A stretch of 64,000 bases of DNA, from NCBI RefSeq assembly GCF_018388465.1, contig NZ_CP074404.1:1922001-1986000 (forward strand), in the 5' to 3' direction. Source of the DNA: Cellulomonas fengjieae. Its GTDB lineage: Bacteria > Actinomycetota > Actinomycetes > Actinomycetales > Cellulomonadaceae. Both the position numbers and the translations under genes were made by a program. The stretch's first letter is position 1. The number at the start of each line of letters is the position of its first letter. The notes under the pieces were generated by a model. That model had not been told where the DNA came from, did not search any database, and saw nothing but the letters and a program-made list of their open reading frames with translations. Shown here in pieces: positions 1 through 7,611 of this stretch.

Positions 1-148
1 ACGGGATCGTCAGCAGGAAGCCCGTGAGGATCTGCGTGCCCGTCTGCGTGACGCGCAGCTCCTGCAGCAGCTCGTTCCAGTTCCGGTCTGCGCGCTCGTT
101 CTGCGTCTCGGAACGGCCGTCGTCCGGCCGGGCTTCGTGCTCGTGCAC
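1..148 (-). CDS. DUF6328 family membrane protein, N-terminal part
   Basis: Only the first 49 codons are inside the window; the gene runs off the left edge. It starts with GTG, preceded by a strong ribosome-binding site (AGGAGG, six bases before the start). The visible protein has an acidic, charged N-terminus (about residues 1-25), then a segment reading RNWNELLQELRVTQTGTQIL and the beginning of a hydrophobic helix (TGFLLTIP). That conserved entry is typical of the DUF6328 family, small actinobacterial membrane proteins sometimes annotated as sodium:proton antiporters. No function is established for the family. It is divergent from the threonine aldolase gene. Confidence 0.8.
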   Translation of the reverse strand, partial: MHEHEARPDDGRSETQNERADRNWNELLQELRVTQTGTQILTGFLLTIP

Positions 149-233
149 GGTGGTCCTCCTCGTGGTCTGGACGGATCATCCTCTACCTGCCCGTCGTGCG
201 CAGGTGCAGCCGCCGATCGGGGACACTTGCCCC

Positions 234-1280
234 GTGACCCGACTGCATGATGCCGACCGCCGTGACTTCGCCTCCGACAACTACGCGGGGATCCACCCCG
301 AGGTGCTGGAGGCGATCGCGGCCGCGAACGGCGGACACCAGACCGCGTACGGCGAGGACGTCTACACCTCCCGGCTCCAGGAGGTGACCGCGCAGCACTT
401 CGGTGACGGCGCCAGTGCCTTCCCGGTCTTCAACGGCACGGGCGCCAACGTGCTGGCGCTGCAGTCCGTGCTGCCGCGCTGGGGTGCTGTCGTCTGCGCG
501 GACACCGCGCACATCCACACCGACGAGAACGGTGCCCCCGAGCGCGTGGGGGGCATCAAGCTGCTGACCGTGCCGACCCCGGACGGCAAGCTGACGCCGG
601 ACCTCGTCGCGGCGCAGGCCTGGGGGTTCGGGGACGAGCACCGTGCGCAGCCCGGGGTCGTGTCGATCACCCAGTCGACCGAGCTGGGCACCGTCTACAC
701 CCCCGACGAGGTGCGAGCGCTGGCCGACCAGGCGCACGACCTGGGCCTGCGGCTGCACATGGACGGGGCGCGGATCTCCAACGCCGCCGCCGCGCTGGAC
801 CTGCCGTTGCGGGCGTTCACCACCGATGCCGGCGTGGACCTGCTGTCCTGGGGCGGCACGAAGAACGGCCTGCTGTACGGGGAGGCCGTTGTGGTGCTGG
901 ATCCCACCGCGGACGGCGGGCTCGCCTACCTGCGCAAGATGGACATGCAGCTCGCCTCCAAGATGCGCTTCGTGTCCGCGCAGCTCGTCGCGCTGTACGA
1001 GGGGGACCTGTGGCTGCGGTCTGCGCAGCACGCCAACGCCATGGCGGCGCGGTTGCGCGCGGGCATCGAGCACCTGCCGGGTGTCCAGGTCACGCGCCCG
1101 ACGCAGGCGAACGGTCTGTTCGTGATCTTCCCCGCGGGCGTGGCCGACGTGCTGCGCCGTCGGTGGCGGTTCTACGACTGGACCGTCGAGACCGGCGAGG
1201 TCCGCCTGATGTGCTCGTTCGACACGACGGACGCCGACGTCGACGAGCTGGTGGCAGCCGTCGCCGACGCGGTCGCCTGA
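234..1280 (+). CDS. Low-specificity L-threonine aldolase (PLP-dependent)
   Basis: Encodes a 348-residue fold-type I PLP enzyme of the beta-eliminating lyase/threonine aldolase family, expected to cleave L-threonine or L-allo-threonine to glycine and acetaldehyde in the cytoplasm. The N-terminus has the family opening DFASDNYAGIHPEVLEAI; the PLP-nitrogen aspartate lies in LHMDGARISN (about D177) and the Schiff-base lysine in SWGGTKNGLL (K210). Start chosen at GTG 234 because the conserved family N-terminus begins there; the reading frame stays open further upstream, but that extension is arginine/serine-rich and overlaps the divergent DUF6328 start. No clear Shine-Dalgarno is visible. Length fits the family (about 340-350 residues). 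The gene is convergent with the cellulase gene, with a shared hairpin between them. Confidence 0.9.
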   Translation: MTRLHDADRRDFASDNYAGIHPEVLEAIAAANGGHQTAYGEDVYTSRLQEVTAQHFGDGASAFPVFNGTGANVLALQSVLPRWGAVVCADTAHIHTDENGAPERVGGIKLLTVPTPDGKLTPDLVAAQAWGFGDEHRAQPGVVSITQSTELGTVYTPDEVRALADQAHDLGLRLHMDGARISNAAAALDLPLRAFTTDAGVDLLSWGGTKNGLLYGEAVVVLDPTADGGLAYLRKMDMQLASKMRFVSAQLVALYEGDLWLRSAQHANAMAARLRAGIEHLPGVQVTRPTQANGLFVIFPAGVADVLRRRWRFYDWTVETGEVRLMCSFDTTDADVDELVAAVADAVA

Positions 1281-1312
1281 CGCGTGGGGGTCCGCTGCCG
1301 GACCCCCACGCG
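1281..1312. terminator. Bidirectional hairpin terminator between aldolase and cellulase genes
   Basis: A perfect 14-bp inverted repeat (1281-1294 with 1299-1312) with a 4-nt loop begins directly after the aldolase stop codon and ends 8 bp before the stop of the convergent GH5 gene. There is no T-tract, as is common for actinobacterial terminators. Confidence 0.85.
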
Positions 1313-1320
1313 TCATCGCC

Positions 1321-3543
1321 TCACAGCACCTGGCAGCCGGCGCCGTTGACGGTGAAGTCGACCGGCGCCGTGTTGGTGCCGGTGTGCGTGCCGTTGAACC
1401 CGATCTCCGTGCTGGCGCCCGGCGCCAGCGTCGAGTTCCACGCCGCGCCGGTCGCGCTGACCGCCGCGCCGGTCTGCGTCCAGGTGGCGCTCCAGCCCTG
1501 CGTCACCCGTTGACCGTTGGCGTAGGTGAAGCCGAGCGTCCACCCGGTCAGGGCGCTCGTGCCCGTGTTCGTGATCCGGACCGTCCCGGTGAACCCGGTG
1601 CTCCAGGTGCTCGCGCTGTACGTGACCGCGCACGAGCCGGTCGGCACGTCGGGTGCCGTGTAGGCCGTCAGCGCGGCGGACGCGGCCGACCGGTTCCCGG
1701 CCGCGTCCCTGGCCACCACGGTGAACACGTACGGGGTGCCCGGGGCGAGCCCCGTGGCGGTGTAGCTGGGCGTCGCACTGCTCCCGACGAGGGTGCCGGC
1801 GCGGTAGACGTCGTAGCCGACCACCCCTGATCCGCCCGCGTTGTCCGCCGACGCCGTCCAGCGCAGCGGGATCGCCGTGGTGGACGCCGTGCCGGCCTCC
1901 AGCCCGGTGGGCGCACCGGGGGCGACCGTGTCCCCACCGCCGCCGGCGGCCGTCCGGACGCTGACCGGCGCCGAGCTCGCCGAGACGTTGCCCGCGACGT
2001 CCCGGGCCCGCACGGAGAACGTGTACGACGTGTCGGGGGAGAGCCCGGTCAGTGTGACGGCCGGTGACGTGGTGGTGGCGACGAGCGTCGACCCCTGGAA
2101 GACCTGGTAGCCCGCGACCCCGGAGCCCGCGTCCGTGGACGCCGACCACGTGAGCGGCACGCTCGTCGCCGTCGGGGTGCCCACCGAGAGGTTGGCCGGG
2201 GCCGTCGGTGCCGTCGTGTCCCCGGGCTGCCCGCCGACGTCCGAGAGCGACTTGCCGGTGGTGCTGCCGACACCCCCCAGCGGCACCGCGTGGTCGAGGC
2301 CGACGAACTTGCCGCCGTCCTGCCACAGCGAGGGCTTGAGGAGGGCGTACTTGGGTTCGTCCCAGGTGGTCCAGTCGTAGTTGAGCAGGCCGCCGGTGTC
2401 TCCGGAGTTCGGGTTGAGCACCCAGAAGGTGTGGCTCAGCCGGCGGTCGACGATGAGGTCACGGATCGCGACCATCCACTTCTCGTTGCGGCCGCCGTCC
2501 ATGAACCCGCCCCACTCGCCGATGAGCAGTGGCGCGATGTTCTCCTTGTGCAGGTACAGCCAGTTCGGGTCCCACACGTCGCGCTCGAGCGTCGACCGGT
2601 CCCACTCGCCCTGGAACCACTTCTGGTCGAAGACGAGCGGTCCGTAGTCGTGGGGCGAGTAGACGAGCTGGTCCTGGTTCGCCCCCAGGTCGATCGGGAA
2701 GTCGCGCACGCCGCGCAGGTTGCCGCCCCACCACGTGCCGTAGTAGTCGGTGAGACCGGTCGACGTCCACGGGACACCGGGCTTCGGGTACACCTCGATG
2801 CCCTCGACGAAGATGAGCCAGTGCGGGTTGATGGCCAGGATCTTGCGGCCCGCGGTCTGCGCGAAGTGCCGGAAGTTGTCCTTGTCGGTCGTGCCGTCCC
2901 ACTTCGCCCGCTCCGTGGAGCCCTGGGTGCCGTGGGGCTCGTTCTTGACGTCCGCGCCGATGATCGTGTCGTTGTTCTTGTACCGCTCGGCCACCCACTC
3001 CCAGCCCGCGTACACGTCCTCGGTGGTGATCGACCCCTTCCACCACACGGGGTACACGTGACCGGAGTTGTCGGCCTCCGCGCTGTGCACGTCGAGGAAG
3101 ACCTTGATCCCGTACCGCTCGCACAGCGTGAGCCAGTAGTCGAAGATCTGGAGGCTGTTCTTGCCCTCGAGCTCGGGGTTGGCGTAGGTGTTGACGTTCG
3201 GCGTGAGGAACGTCCCCGCCTTCCACTCGAGGAGGAGCTGGGTCGAGATCGGCACGCGCACGGTGTTGATGCCGCGGTCGGCCATGCTCTTGGTGAGGGT
3301 CGTGATGTTCGCCGACCAGAGGCCGTGGAAGACGCGCTCGCTCGCGTTGAAGCCGAACCAGTTGGTCCCGGTGAGCCACACCTCCTTCCCGGACTCGTCG
3401 ACGATCTTGTTGCCCGAGACATGCAGCCAGTCGTCGCCCACGGCGGCGTGGGCGGGGGCGGCTCCGAGCACGAGCGGTGCGGCCAACGCGGCCGTGGCGG
3501 CGACGCTCGTGGCGAGCGCGCGCAGACGATGGGTGGAAGACAC
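1321..3543 (-). CDS. cenD: Secreted GH5 endoglucanase with two FnIII modules and CBM2 (CenD-like)
   Basis: 740-residue secreted endo-beta-1,4-glucanase. Residues 1-33 are a signal peptide (basic start, Ala/Leu core, cleavage near AHA-AVGDD). The GH5 domain spans about 34-440: the acid/base is E202 in ADVKNEPHG and the nucleophile E343 in LIGEWGGF. Two fibronectin type III modules follow (about 453-540 and 550-637), then a C-terminal family 2 cellulose-binding module (about 640-740) rich in Thr and Trp. This order and length match C. fimi CenD. Start is GTG 3543, preceded by TGAGGAGAACC; an in-frame ATG 42 bp upstream lacks a good ribosome-binding site. It lies 92 bp downstream of cbhA, with a hairpin between, so it may be expressed by read-through or from its own short promoter. 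Confidence 0.93.
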   Translation of the reverse strand: MSSTHRLRALATSVAATAALAAPLVLGAAPAHAAVGDDWLHVSGNKIVDESGKEVWLTGTNWFGFNASERVFHGLWSANITTLTKSMADRGINTVRVPISTQLLLEWKAGTFLTPNVNTYANPELEGKNSLQIFDYWLTLCERYGIKVFLDVHSAEADNSGHVYPVWWKGSITTEDVYAGWEWVAERYKNNDTIIGADVKNEPHGTQGSTERAKWDGTTDKDNFRHFAQTAGRKILAINPHWLIFVEGIEVYPKPGVPWTSTGLTDYYGTWWGGNLRGVRDFPIDLGANQDQLVYSPHDYGPLVFDQKWFQGEWDRSTLERDVWDPNWLYLHKENIAPLLIGEWGGFMDGGRNEKWMVAIRDLIVDRRLSHTFWVLNPNSGDTGGLLNYDWTTWDEPKYALLKPSLWQDGGKFVGLDHAVPLGGVGSTTGKSLSDVGGQPGDTTAPTAPANLSVGTPTATSVPLTWSASTDAGSGVAGYQVFQGSTLVATTTSPAVTLTGLSPDTSYTFSVRARDVAGNVSASSAPVSVRTAAGGGGDTVAPGAPTGLEAGTASTTAIPLRWTASADNAGGSGVVGYDVYRAGTLVGSSATPSYTATGLAPGTPYVFTVVARDAAGNRSAASAALTAYTAPDVPTGSCAVTYSASTWSTGFTGTVRITNTGTSALTGWTLGFTYANGQRVTQGWSATWTQTGAAVSATGAAWNSTLAPGASTEIGFNGTHTGTNTAPVDFTVNGAGCQVL

Positions 3544-3585
3544 GGTTCTCCTCAGGCTCTGGTCGGGGTGCGGTGGTCCCTGCAC

Positions 3586-3624
3586 GACGAGCGGGGGCCC
3601 TCGGTGGGAGGACCCCCGCTCGTC
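3586..3624 (-). terminator. Hairpin between cbhA and cenD
   Basis: 12-bp perfect inverted repeat (3586-3597 with 3613-3624) around a 15-nt loop that can itself pair (CCTC with GAGG). It starts 11 bp after the cbhA stop codon and lies upstream of cenD. It may attenuate read-through from cbhA into cenD or stabilise the 3' end of cbhA mRNA. Confidence 0.7.
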
Positions 3625-3635
3625 ATGCCGCTAGC

Positions 3636-6236
3636 TCACGCGACGGTGCAGGCTGCACCGTTGATCGTGAAGGCGGTGGGCGCGTTGTTCGTGCCCGAGT
3701 GAGAGCCGTTGAACCCGATGTCAACGCTCTGACCGGCGCCCAGGGTGCCGTTCCATGCGGCGCTCCTGGCCGTCACCGCCGAGCCGGACTGCGACCACTC
3801 GGCGCTCCAGCCCTGGGTGACGCTCTGCCCGTTCGCGAACGAGAAGCCGAGCGTCCAGCCCGTGAGGGCGGAGGTCCCCGTGTTGGTGACCTTGACGGAG
3901 GCCGTGAAGCCGTTGTTCCAGCTGTTCGCCGTGTACTTCACCGAGCAGGAGCCCGTGGAGGCGCCCGGCTGCGTGGTGGCGGAGACGGCGGTGGAGGCTG
4001 CCGAGACGTTCCCGGCGGCGTCCTTGGCGCGGACCGTGAACGAGTACGCGGTGGCGGCGGTCAGGCCGGTCACGGTGTAGCTCGTCGAGGTGGAGGTACC
4101 CACCAGGGTGGTGCCGCGGTAGACGTCGTAGCCGGTGACGGCCACGTTGTCGGTGGACGCCGTCCAGGACAGCGGGACGCTCGTCGACGTCGTCGTGCCG
4201 GCCGTCAGACCCGTCGGCACCGAGGGCGCCGTCGTGTCCGTGACCGAGCCGGACTGCGTGGTGGCCGAGACGGCGGACGACGCGGCGGAGACGTTGCCCG
4301 CGATGTCCTTGGCCCGGACCGTGAAGGAGTACGCGGTGGCGGCGGTGAGGCCGGTCACCGTGTAGCTCGTCGAGGTCGTCGTGCCCACCAGCGTGGAGCC
4401 GCGGTAGACCTCGTACCCGGCGAGTCCCGACCCACCGGCGTTGTCCGTCGACGCCGTCCAGGACAGCGGGACGCTCGTCGACGTCGTCGTGCCGGCCGTC
4501 AGACCCGTCGGCACCGAGGGCGCCGTCGTGTCGGTGACGGAGCCGGACTGCGTGGTGGCCGAGACGGCGGTGGAGGCTGCCGAGACGTTCCCGGCGGCGT
4601 CCTTGGCGCGGACCGTGAACGAGTACGCGGTGGCGGCGGTCAGGCCGGTCACGGTGTAGCTCGTCGAGGTGGAGGTACCCACCAGGGTGGTGCCGCGGTA
4701 AACGTCGTAGCCGGTGACGGCCACGTTGTCGGTGGACGCCGTCCAGGACAGCGGGACCGTGGTCGCCGTCGTGGTGCCCGCCGTCAGACGCGTCGGCACC
4801 GAGGGCGCCGTCGTGTCGGTCGGGTTGGTGCCGCTGCCGGGGATGACCGGGTAGGCGTTGGCCACGAGGGTCCGGAACTGGTCCTCGAACCACTGGCCGG
4901 CCAGCGGCGCGTTCGGCGTGGCTCCGGTCAGCTGGTTCTCCAGCTTGGGGGAGACGAACGTCGGGTCGCACATGCGGTCGAACCGCTTGCCCTGGTCGTT
5001 GGGGATGTCCGAGGACGCCCCGTCGGACTCACCCGGGGGCTTGATCCACACGAACGCGTCGATGTGGGACGCGGCGTAGCCGGCGGGGGTGGCCTGCGGC
5101 AGCTCGCCGATGCCCGCGCCCATCGGGTTGCACCACGCGCCACGGTGGACGCGCTGGTCCACGCGCGACTGGTTCACGTACGTGTTCACGTCCGTGCTGG
5201 TCGAGACCGCAGTCGGCCGGTTCGGGCCGCCCCAGCCGTTGCGGGACGTGTCGATGAGCATGCCGAGCGAGGACGGGAAGCCCGCCGCGACCAGCAGCCG
5301 GTGCATGTGGGCCGTGAAGTCGGCCTCGTCGAAGTCGAAGTTCCACTCGTAGAAGTCGCTCGACCGGATGGGCGTGCCCCCGACGGAGATCGAGGAGTCC
5401 GGCAGGAACGGCTCGTTGAGCGGGGTCGTGTTGGCGACGTCGCTGACGAAGCCGTCGACCGACGCGAACCCGGCGGTGGTGGACTTCGCCACCTCCGCGA
5501 AGAGCGTCGCGGCGGGACCGGCGTTGCTGTCCCAGCCGAGCCAGCCGGAGTGGCCGATGTCGATGTAGTTGTAGACGTTCGGGATGGCGTGCAGCTTGTC
5601 CAGCGCGTACTTCACGCCGGCCCGGTAGTACGGCGCGGCCTGCTGGCAGGCGGCCTCGGAGATGTTGGTCACCAGGTTCGGCAGGGAGTCCGGCTCGATG
5701 GTGGCCGAGATCCGGATGTCCGCGTACTTCGGGTCGGCCAGGAGCGCCGCGATCGGGTCGATGTACTCGGTCTTGTACCGCGCCAGGCCGGCGTCGGTGG
5801 CGGGGAGCTCACCGTTGGACGCGAGGGCGTAGCAGTCGCGGCCGGGCAGGTCGTAGATGACCAGGTTGAACACGATCGGGCCGGAGCCCTTCTGGGCGAC
5901 GGCGTTGTCCAGGTGGAACTTCAGGCCGTTGCCGTCCGCGTTGCCGTTGATCGCGCTGATGCGGTCCATCCAGACGGCGGTCGGCTGCTTGGCGACCGTC
6001 CGCATCTTCGCTGCGAGGGTGGGGTCGCCGGCGCGTGTGGCAGCGCTCTCAACAGCTGCCGCGTACGTGGGGTTCACGTACTGCGTCGCGCCCGCATAGG
6101 GGTTGTCCACGTGCGCCTCGGCGGCGCTCGCAGTCGTGGTGATGCACAGTGGTGCGGCGATCAGCGCCATCGCTGCCGCTGCGGTGGCGGCGGCGCGCAC
6201 GCGTTGCCTCACCGCTCTGTTGCCGTGTGTGGACAC
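3636..6236 (-). CDS. cbhA: Secreted GH6 cellobiohydrolase with three FnIII modules and CBM2 (CbhA-like)
   Basis: 866-residue secreted exoglucanase acting on cellulose chain ends and releasing cellobiose. A signal peptide covers about residues 1-38 (Ala-rich core, ending near TTTASAAEA). The GH6 domain (about 40-475) shows both family signatures: YDLPGRDCYA, and IEPDSLPNLV with the general acid aspartate. Three FnIII modules follow (about 480-760), then a CBM2 (about 765-866). This matches C. fimi CbhA (GH6, three FnIII, CBM2). Start is GTG 6236 with GGAGGA four bases upstream; an ATG 75 bp further up gives an unlikely extension ahead of the signal peptide. It is first in a minus-strand pair with cenD and lies 176 bp downstream of a LacI regulator. 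FnIII modules 1 and 3 are almost identical at DNA level. Confidence 0.93.
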   Translation of the reverse strand: MSTHGNRAVRQRVRAAATAAAAMALIAAPLCITTTASAAEAHVDNPYAGATQYVNPTYAAAVESAATRAGDPTLAAKMRTVAKQPTAVWMDRISAINGNADGNGLKFHLDNAVAQKGSGPIVFNLVIYDLPGRDCYALASNGELPATDAGLARYKTEYIDPIAALLADPKYADIRISATIEPDSLPNLVTNISEAACQQAAPYYRAGVKYALDKLHAIPNVYNYIDIGHSGWLGWDSNAGPAATLFAEVAKSTTAGFASVDGFVSDVANTTPLNEPFLPDSSISVGGTPIRSSDFYEWNFDFDEADFTAHMHRLLVAAGFPSSLGMLIDTSRNGWGGPNRPTAVSTSTDVNTYVNQSRVDQRVHRGAWCNPMGAGIGELPQATPAGYAASHIDAFVWIKPPGESDGASSDIPNDQGKRFDRMCDPTFVSPKLENQLTGATPNAPLAGQWFEDQFRTLVANAYPVIPGSGTNPTDTTAPSVPTRLTAGTTTATTVPLSWTASTDNVAVTGYDVYRGTTLVGTSTSTSYTVTGLTAATAYSFTVRAKDAAGNVSAASTAVSATTQSGSVTDTTAPSVPTGLTAGTTTSTSVPLSWTASTDNAGGSGLAGYEVYRGSTLVGTTTSTSYTVTGLTAATAYSFTVRAKDIAGNVSAASSAVSATTQSGSVTDTTAPSVPTGLTAGTTTSTSVPLSWTASTDNVAVTGYDVYRGTTLVGTSTSTSYTVTGLTAATAYSFTVRAKDAAGNVSAASTAVSATTQPGASTGSCSVKYTANSWNNGFTASVKVTNTGTSALTGWTLGFSFANGQSVTQGWSAEWSQSGSAVTARSAAWNGTLGAGQSVDIGFNGSHSGTNNAPTAFTINGAACTVA
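3971..4178. repeat. Near-identical FnIII-encoding repeat in cbhA (copy in module 3)
   Basis: These 208 bp match 4550-4757 with only two differences (3981 versus 4560 and 4122 versus 4701). Both copies encode the same part of an FnIII module in cbhA. A shorter identical stretch, starting at 4156 and 4450 and about 83 bp long, links modules 2 and 3. Confidence 0.9.
4550..4757. repeat. Near-identical FnIII-encoding repeat in cbhA (copy in module 1)
   Basis: Partner of 3971-4178, offset by 579 bp. Two mismatches in 208 bp in a coding region indicates recent duplication or ongoing gene conversion between modules. Confidence 0.9.
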
Positions 6237-6300
6237 GTAGTCCTCCGGGTGGTCGATCGGCGTGCCCGGCCGGTCGACCCGTCCGAGCGCAAGTCGGCCG

Positions 6301-6346
6301 GGAAAGTCCACGGCGACTGGCCGCTAGATCACCACGCGGACTTTCC
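6301..6346. promoter_or_regulatory. Spaced inverted repeat in the cbhA leader
   Basis: GGAAAGTCC (6301-6309) and its exact reverse complement GGACTTTCC (6338-6346) are separated by 28 bp, about 65-110 bp before the cbhA start. Past the 9-bp arms, two further bases pair after one mismatch. Centre-to-centre distance is 37 bp, about three and a half helical turns. It could be a paired operator or an RNA stem in the leader. Confidence 0.5.
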
Positions 6347-6366
6347 GGACGGCACGGGGCAAATCG

Positions 6367-6390
6367 TTTAGGTACCTGCCGTTACCAAAA
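6367..6390. promoter_or_regulatory. Candidate operator upstream of cbhA
   Basis: TTTAGGTA (6367-6374) and TACCAAAA (6383-6390) form an imperfect palindrome (7 of 8 paired) with an 8-bp spacer, in the least GC-rich part of the region between the LacI gene and cbhA. It is followed at once by TGTGAC (6391-6396), half of a Crp/GlxR-type site. The LacI regulator encoded next door is the natural candidate to bind here; the assignment is inferred from position only. Confidence 0.45.
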
Positions 6391-6412
6391 TGTGACATGG
6401 ATGAGGGTGTGC

Positions 6413-7540
6413 TCATCGCGACCGTGGGCCGGTGCTCCCGCGGACCGCGAGGCCACCGATGTGGAGCTCCCGCTGCGCGCGCGGGTCCCCGTCGAGCACC
6501 GCGAGGACGACCTCGCCGGTGGCCGCACCGAGCTCGCGCTGGGCCGAGGGAAGGGTGGTGATCGACGGCGTGGCGAGCCGGCACAGCGCCGAGTCGGACC
6601 CGGCGACCACCGACAGGTCCCAGGGCACCGCCAGGCCCGTACGGCGCGCGACGTCGAGCGCCGCGACCGCCATCTGGTCGGAGTCGTAGACGATCGCCGT
6701 GGGCGCCCGGCCCCCCGTCACGAGGCGTCTGGTGGCGACCGCGGCCTCCTCGGCAGTGCCGCCGGTGGCCTCGTGGACCAGCAGCCCGCCGGCCGCGTCG
6801 AGCACCCCGGTGAGCGCCGCGAGACGTTCCCGGGTGCGTTCCAGCTCCGTCGGACCGCTGACGAGGGCCACGTGCCGATGTCCCAGCTCGAGCAGGTAGC
6901 GCCCCACCCGGACGAAGCCCTCGGTGTGGTCGAGCGTCACCGAGGCGACGTCCGCGTCGCTGTGACCTGCACCGACGATGACGGCCGGCGCGCGCAGGCG
7001 GCGCAGCGCGTCGATCCGGGGGTCCTCGACGAGGACGTCGGTCACCACCATGACGTCGAACCGGCGCTCGGCCCACCAGTCGCCGTAGAGGCTGACGGCC
7101 GCCTCCGGGCCGTCCACGATCTGCAGCATGAGCGCGAGGTTCCGGGTCGCCAGGACCTCCTGCAGCGCGATGACGAACTCGAGGACGCCGGTCGCCTGCG
7201 CCACGGGGCCGGCGGCGCCGCGGTCGACCACGAGACCGATCGCGCGCGGGCCGGAACGCATCGACCGCGCCGCCGCGCTCGGCCGCCAGCCGAACTCGTC
7301 GGCGACGCGCAGCACCCGCTCCCGCGTCGCCGCCGAGACGCCGGGGCGACCGTTCAGGGCGTAGGACACGACCGCGATCGATACCCCGGCGGCGCGCGCG
7401 ACGTCGGTGATGGTCGGTCGCCTCGCCGGGGCGGGAGCCGGGGGCGAGGGGGTGGGGGAGGACGGCCCGGACGACGGCGTCGACGGTGACGCGGTAGAGG
7501 CGGGTACTCCGGAGTCATATGCAGGTGTGACCACGATCAC
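6413..7540 (-). CDS. LacI-family transcriptional regulator
   Basis: 375 residues. A Pro/Ser-rich N-terminal stretch of about 40 residues precedes the LacI helix-turn-helix (PTITDVARAAGVSIAVVSYA, about 43-62) with hinge; a periplasmic-binding-protein-like effector domain fills about 95-370. Such proteins usually bind a sugar and release an operator. The position directly upstream of cbhA and cenD, on the same strand, suggests control of cellulose utilisation. Start is taken at GTG 7540, but the low-complexity N-terminus is unusual for the family and the true start may be internal, near residue 40. The start overlaps a TGTGA-N6-TCACC palindrome shared with the divergent sensor gene. Confidence 0.88.
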   Translation of the reverse strand: MIVVTPAYDSGVPASTASPSTPSSGPSSPTPSPPAPAPARRPTITDVARAAGVSIAVVSYALNGRPGVSAATRERVLRVADEFGWRPSAAARSMRSGPRAIGLVVDRGAAGPVAQATGVLEFVIALQEVLATRNLALMLQIVDGPEAAVSLYGDWWAERRFDVMVVTDVLVEDPRIDALRRLRAPAVIVGAGHSDADVASVTLDHTEGFVRVGRYLLELGHRHVALVSGPTELERTRERLAALTGVLDAAGGLLVHEATGGTAEEAAVATRRLVTGGRAPTAIVYDSDQMAVAALDVARRTGLAVPWDLSVVAGSDSALCRLATPSITTLPSAQRELGAATGEVVLAVLDGDPRAQRELHIGGLAVRGSTGPRSR

Positions 7541-7541
7541 C
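7526..7541. promoter_or_regulatory. Crp/GlxR-like palindrome between divergent LacI and sensor genes
   Basis: TGTGACCACGATCACC fits the TGTGA-N6-TCACA consensus of actinobacterial Crp/GlxR at 9 of 10 conserved positions. It overlaps the assigned LacI start and lies just upstream of a TAGTGT -10-like hexamer (7542-7547) reading toward the sensor gene. It would suit cAMP-dependent control of carbon use. Confidence 0.45.
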
Positions 7542-7611
7542 TAGTGTGTCGCCCGATGCGGGTGAAATGCATCATCTCGGCTCCGACGACGTGGGCGAGG
7601 GATGTGGGGTC

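Noticed and set aside
6237..6412. CebR/CelR operator TGGGAGCGCTCCCA in the cellulase promoter
   Set aside because: Scanned for the 14-mer and near variants in the region upstream of cbhA and the gap before cenD; none found.
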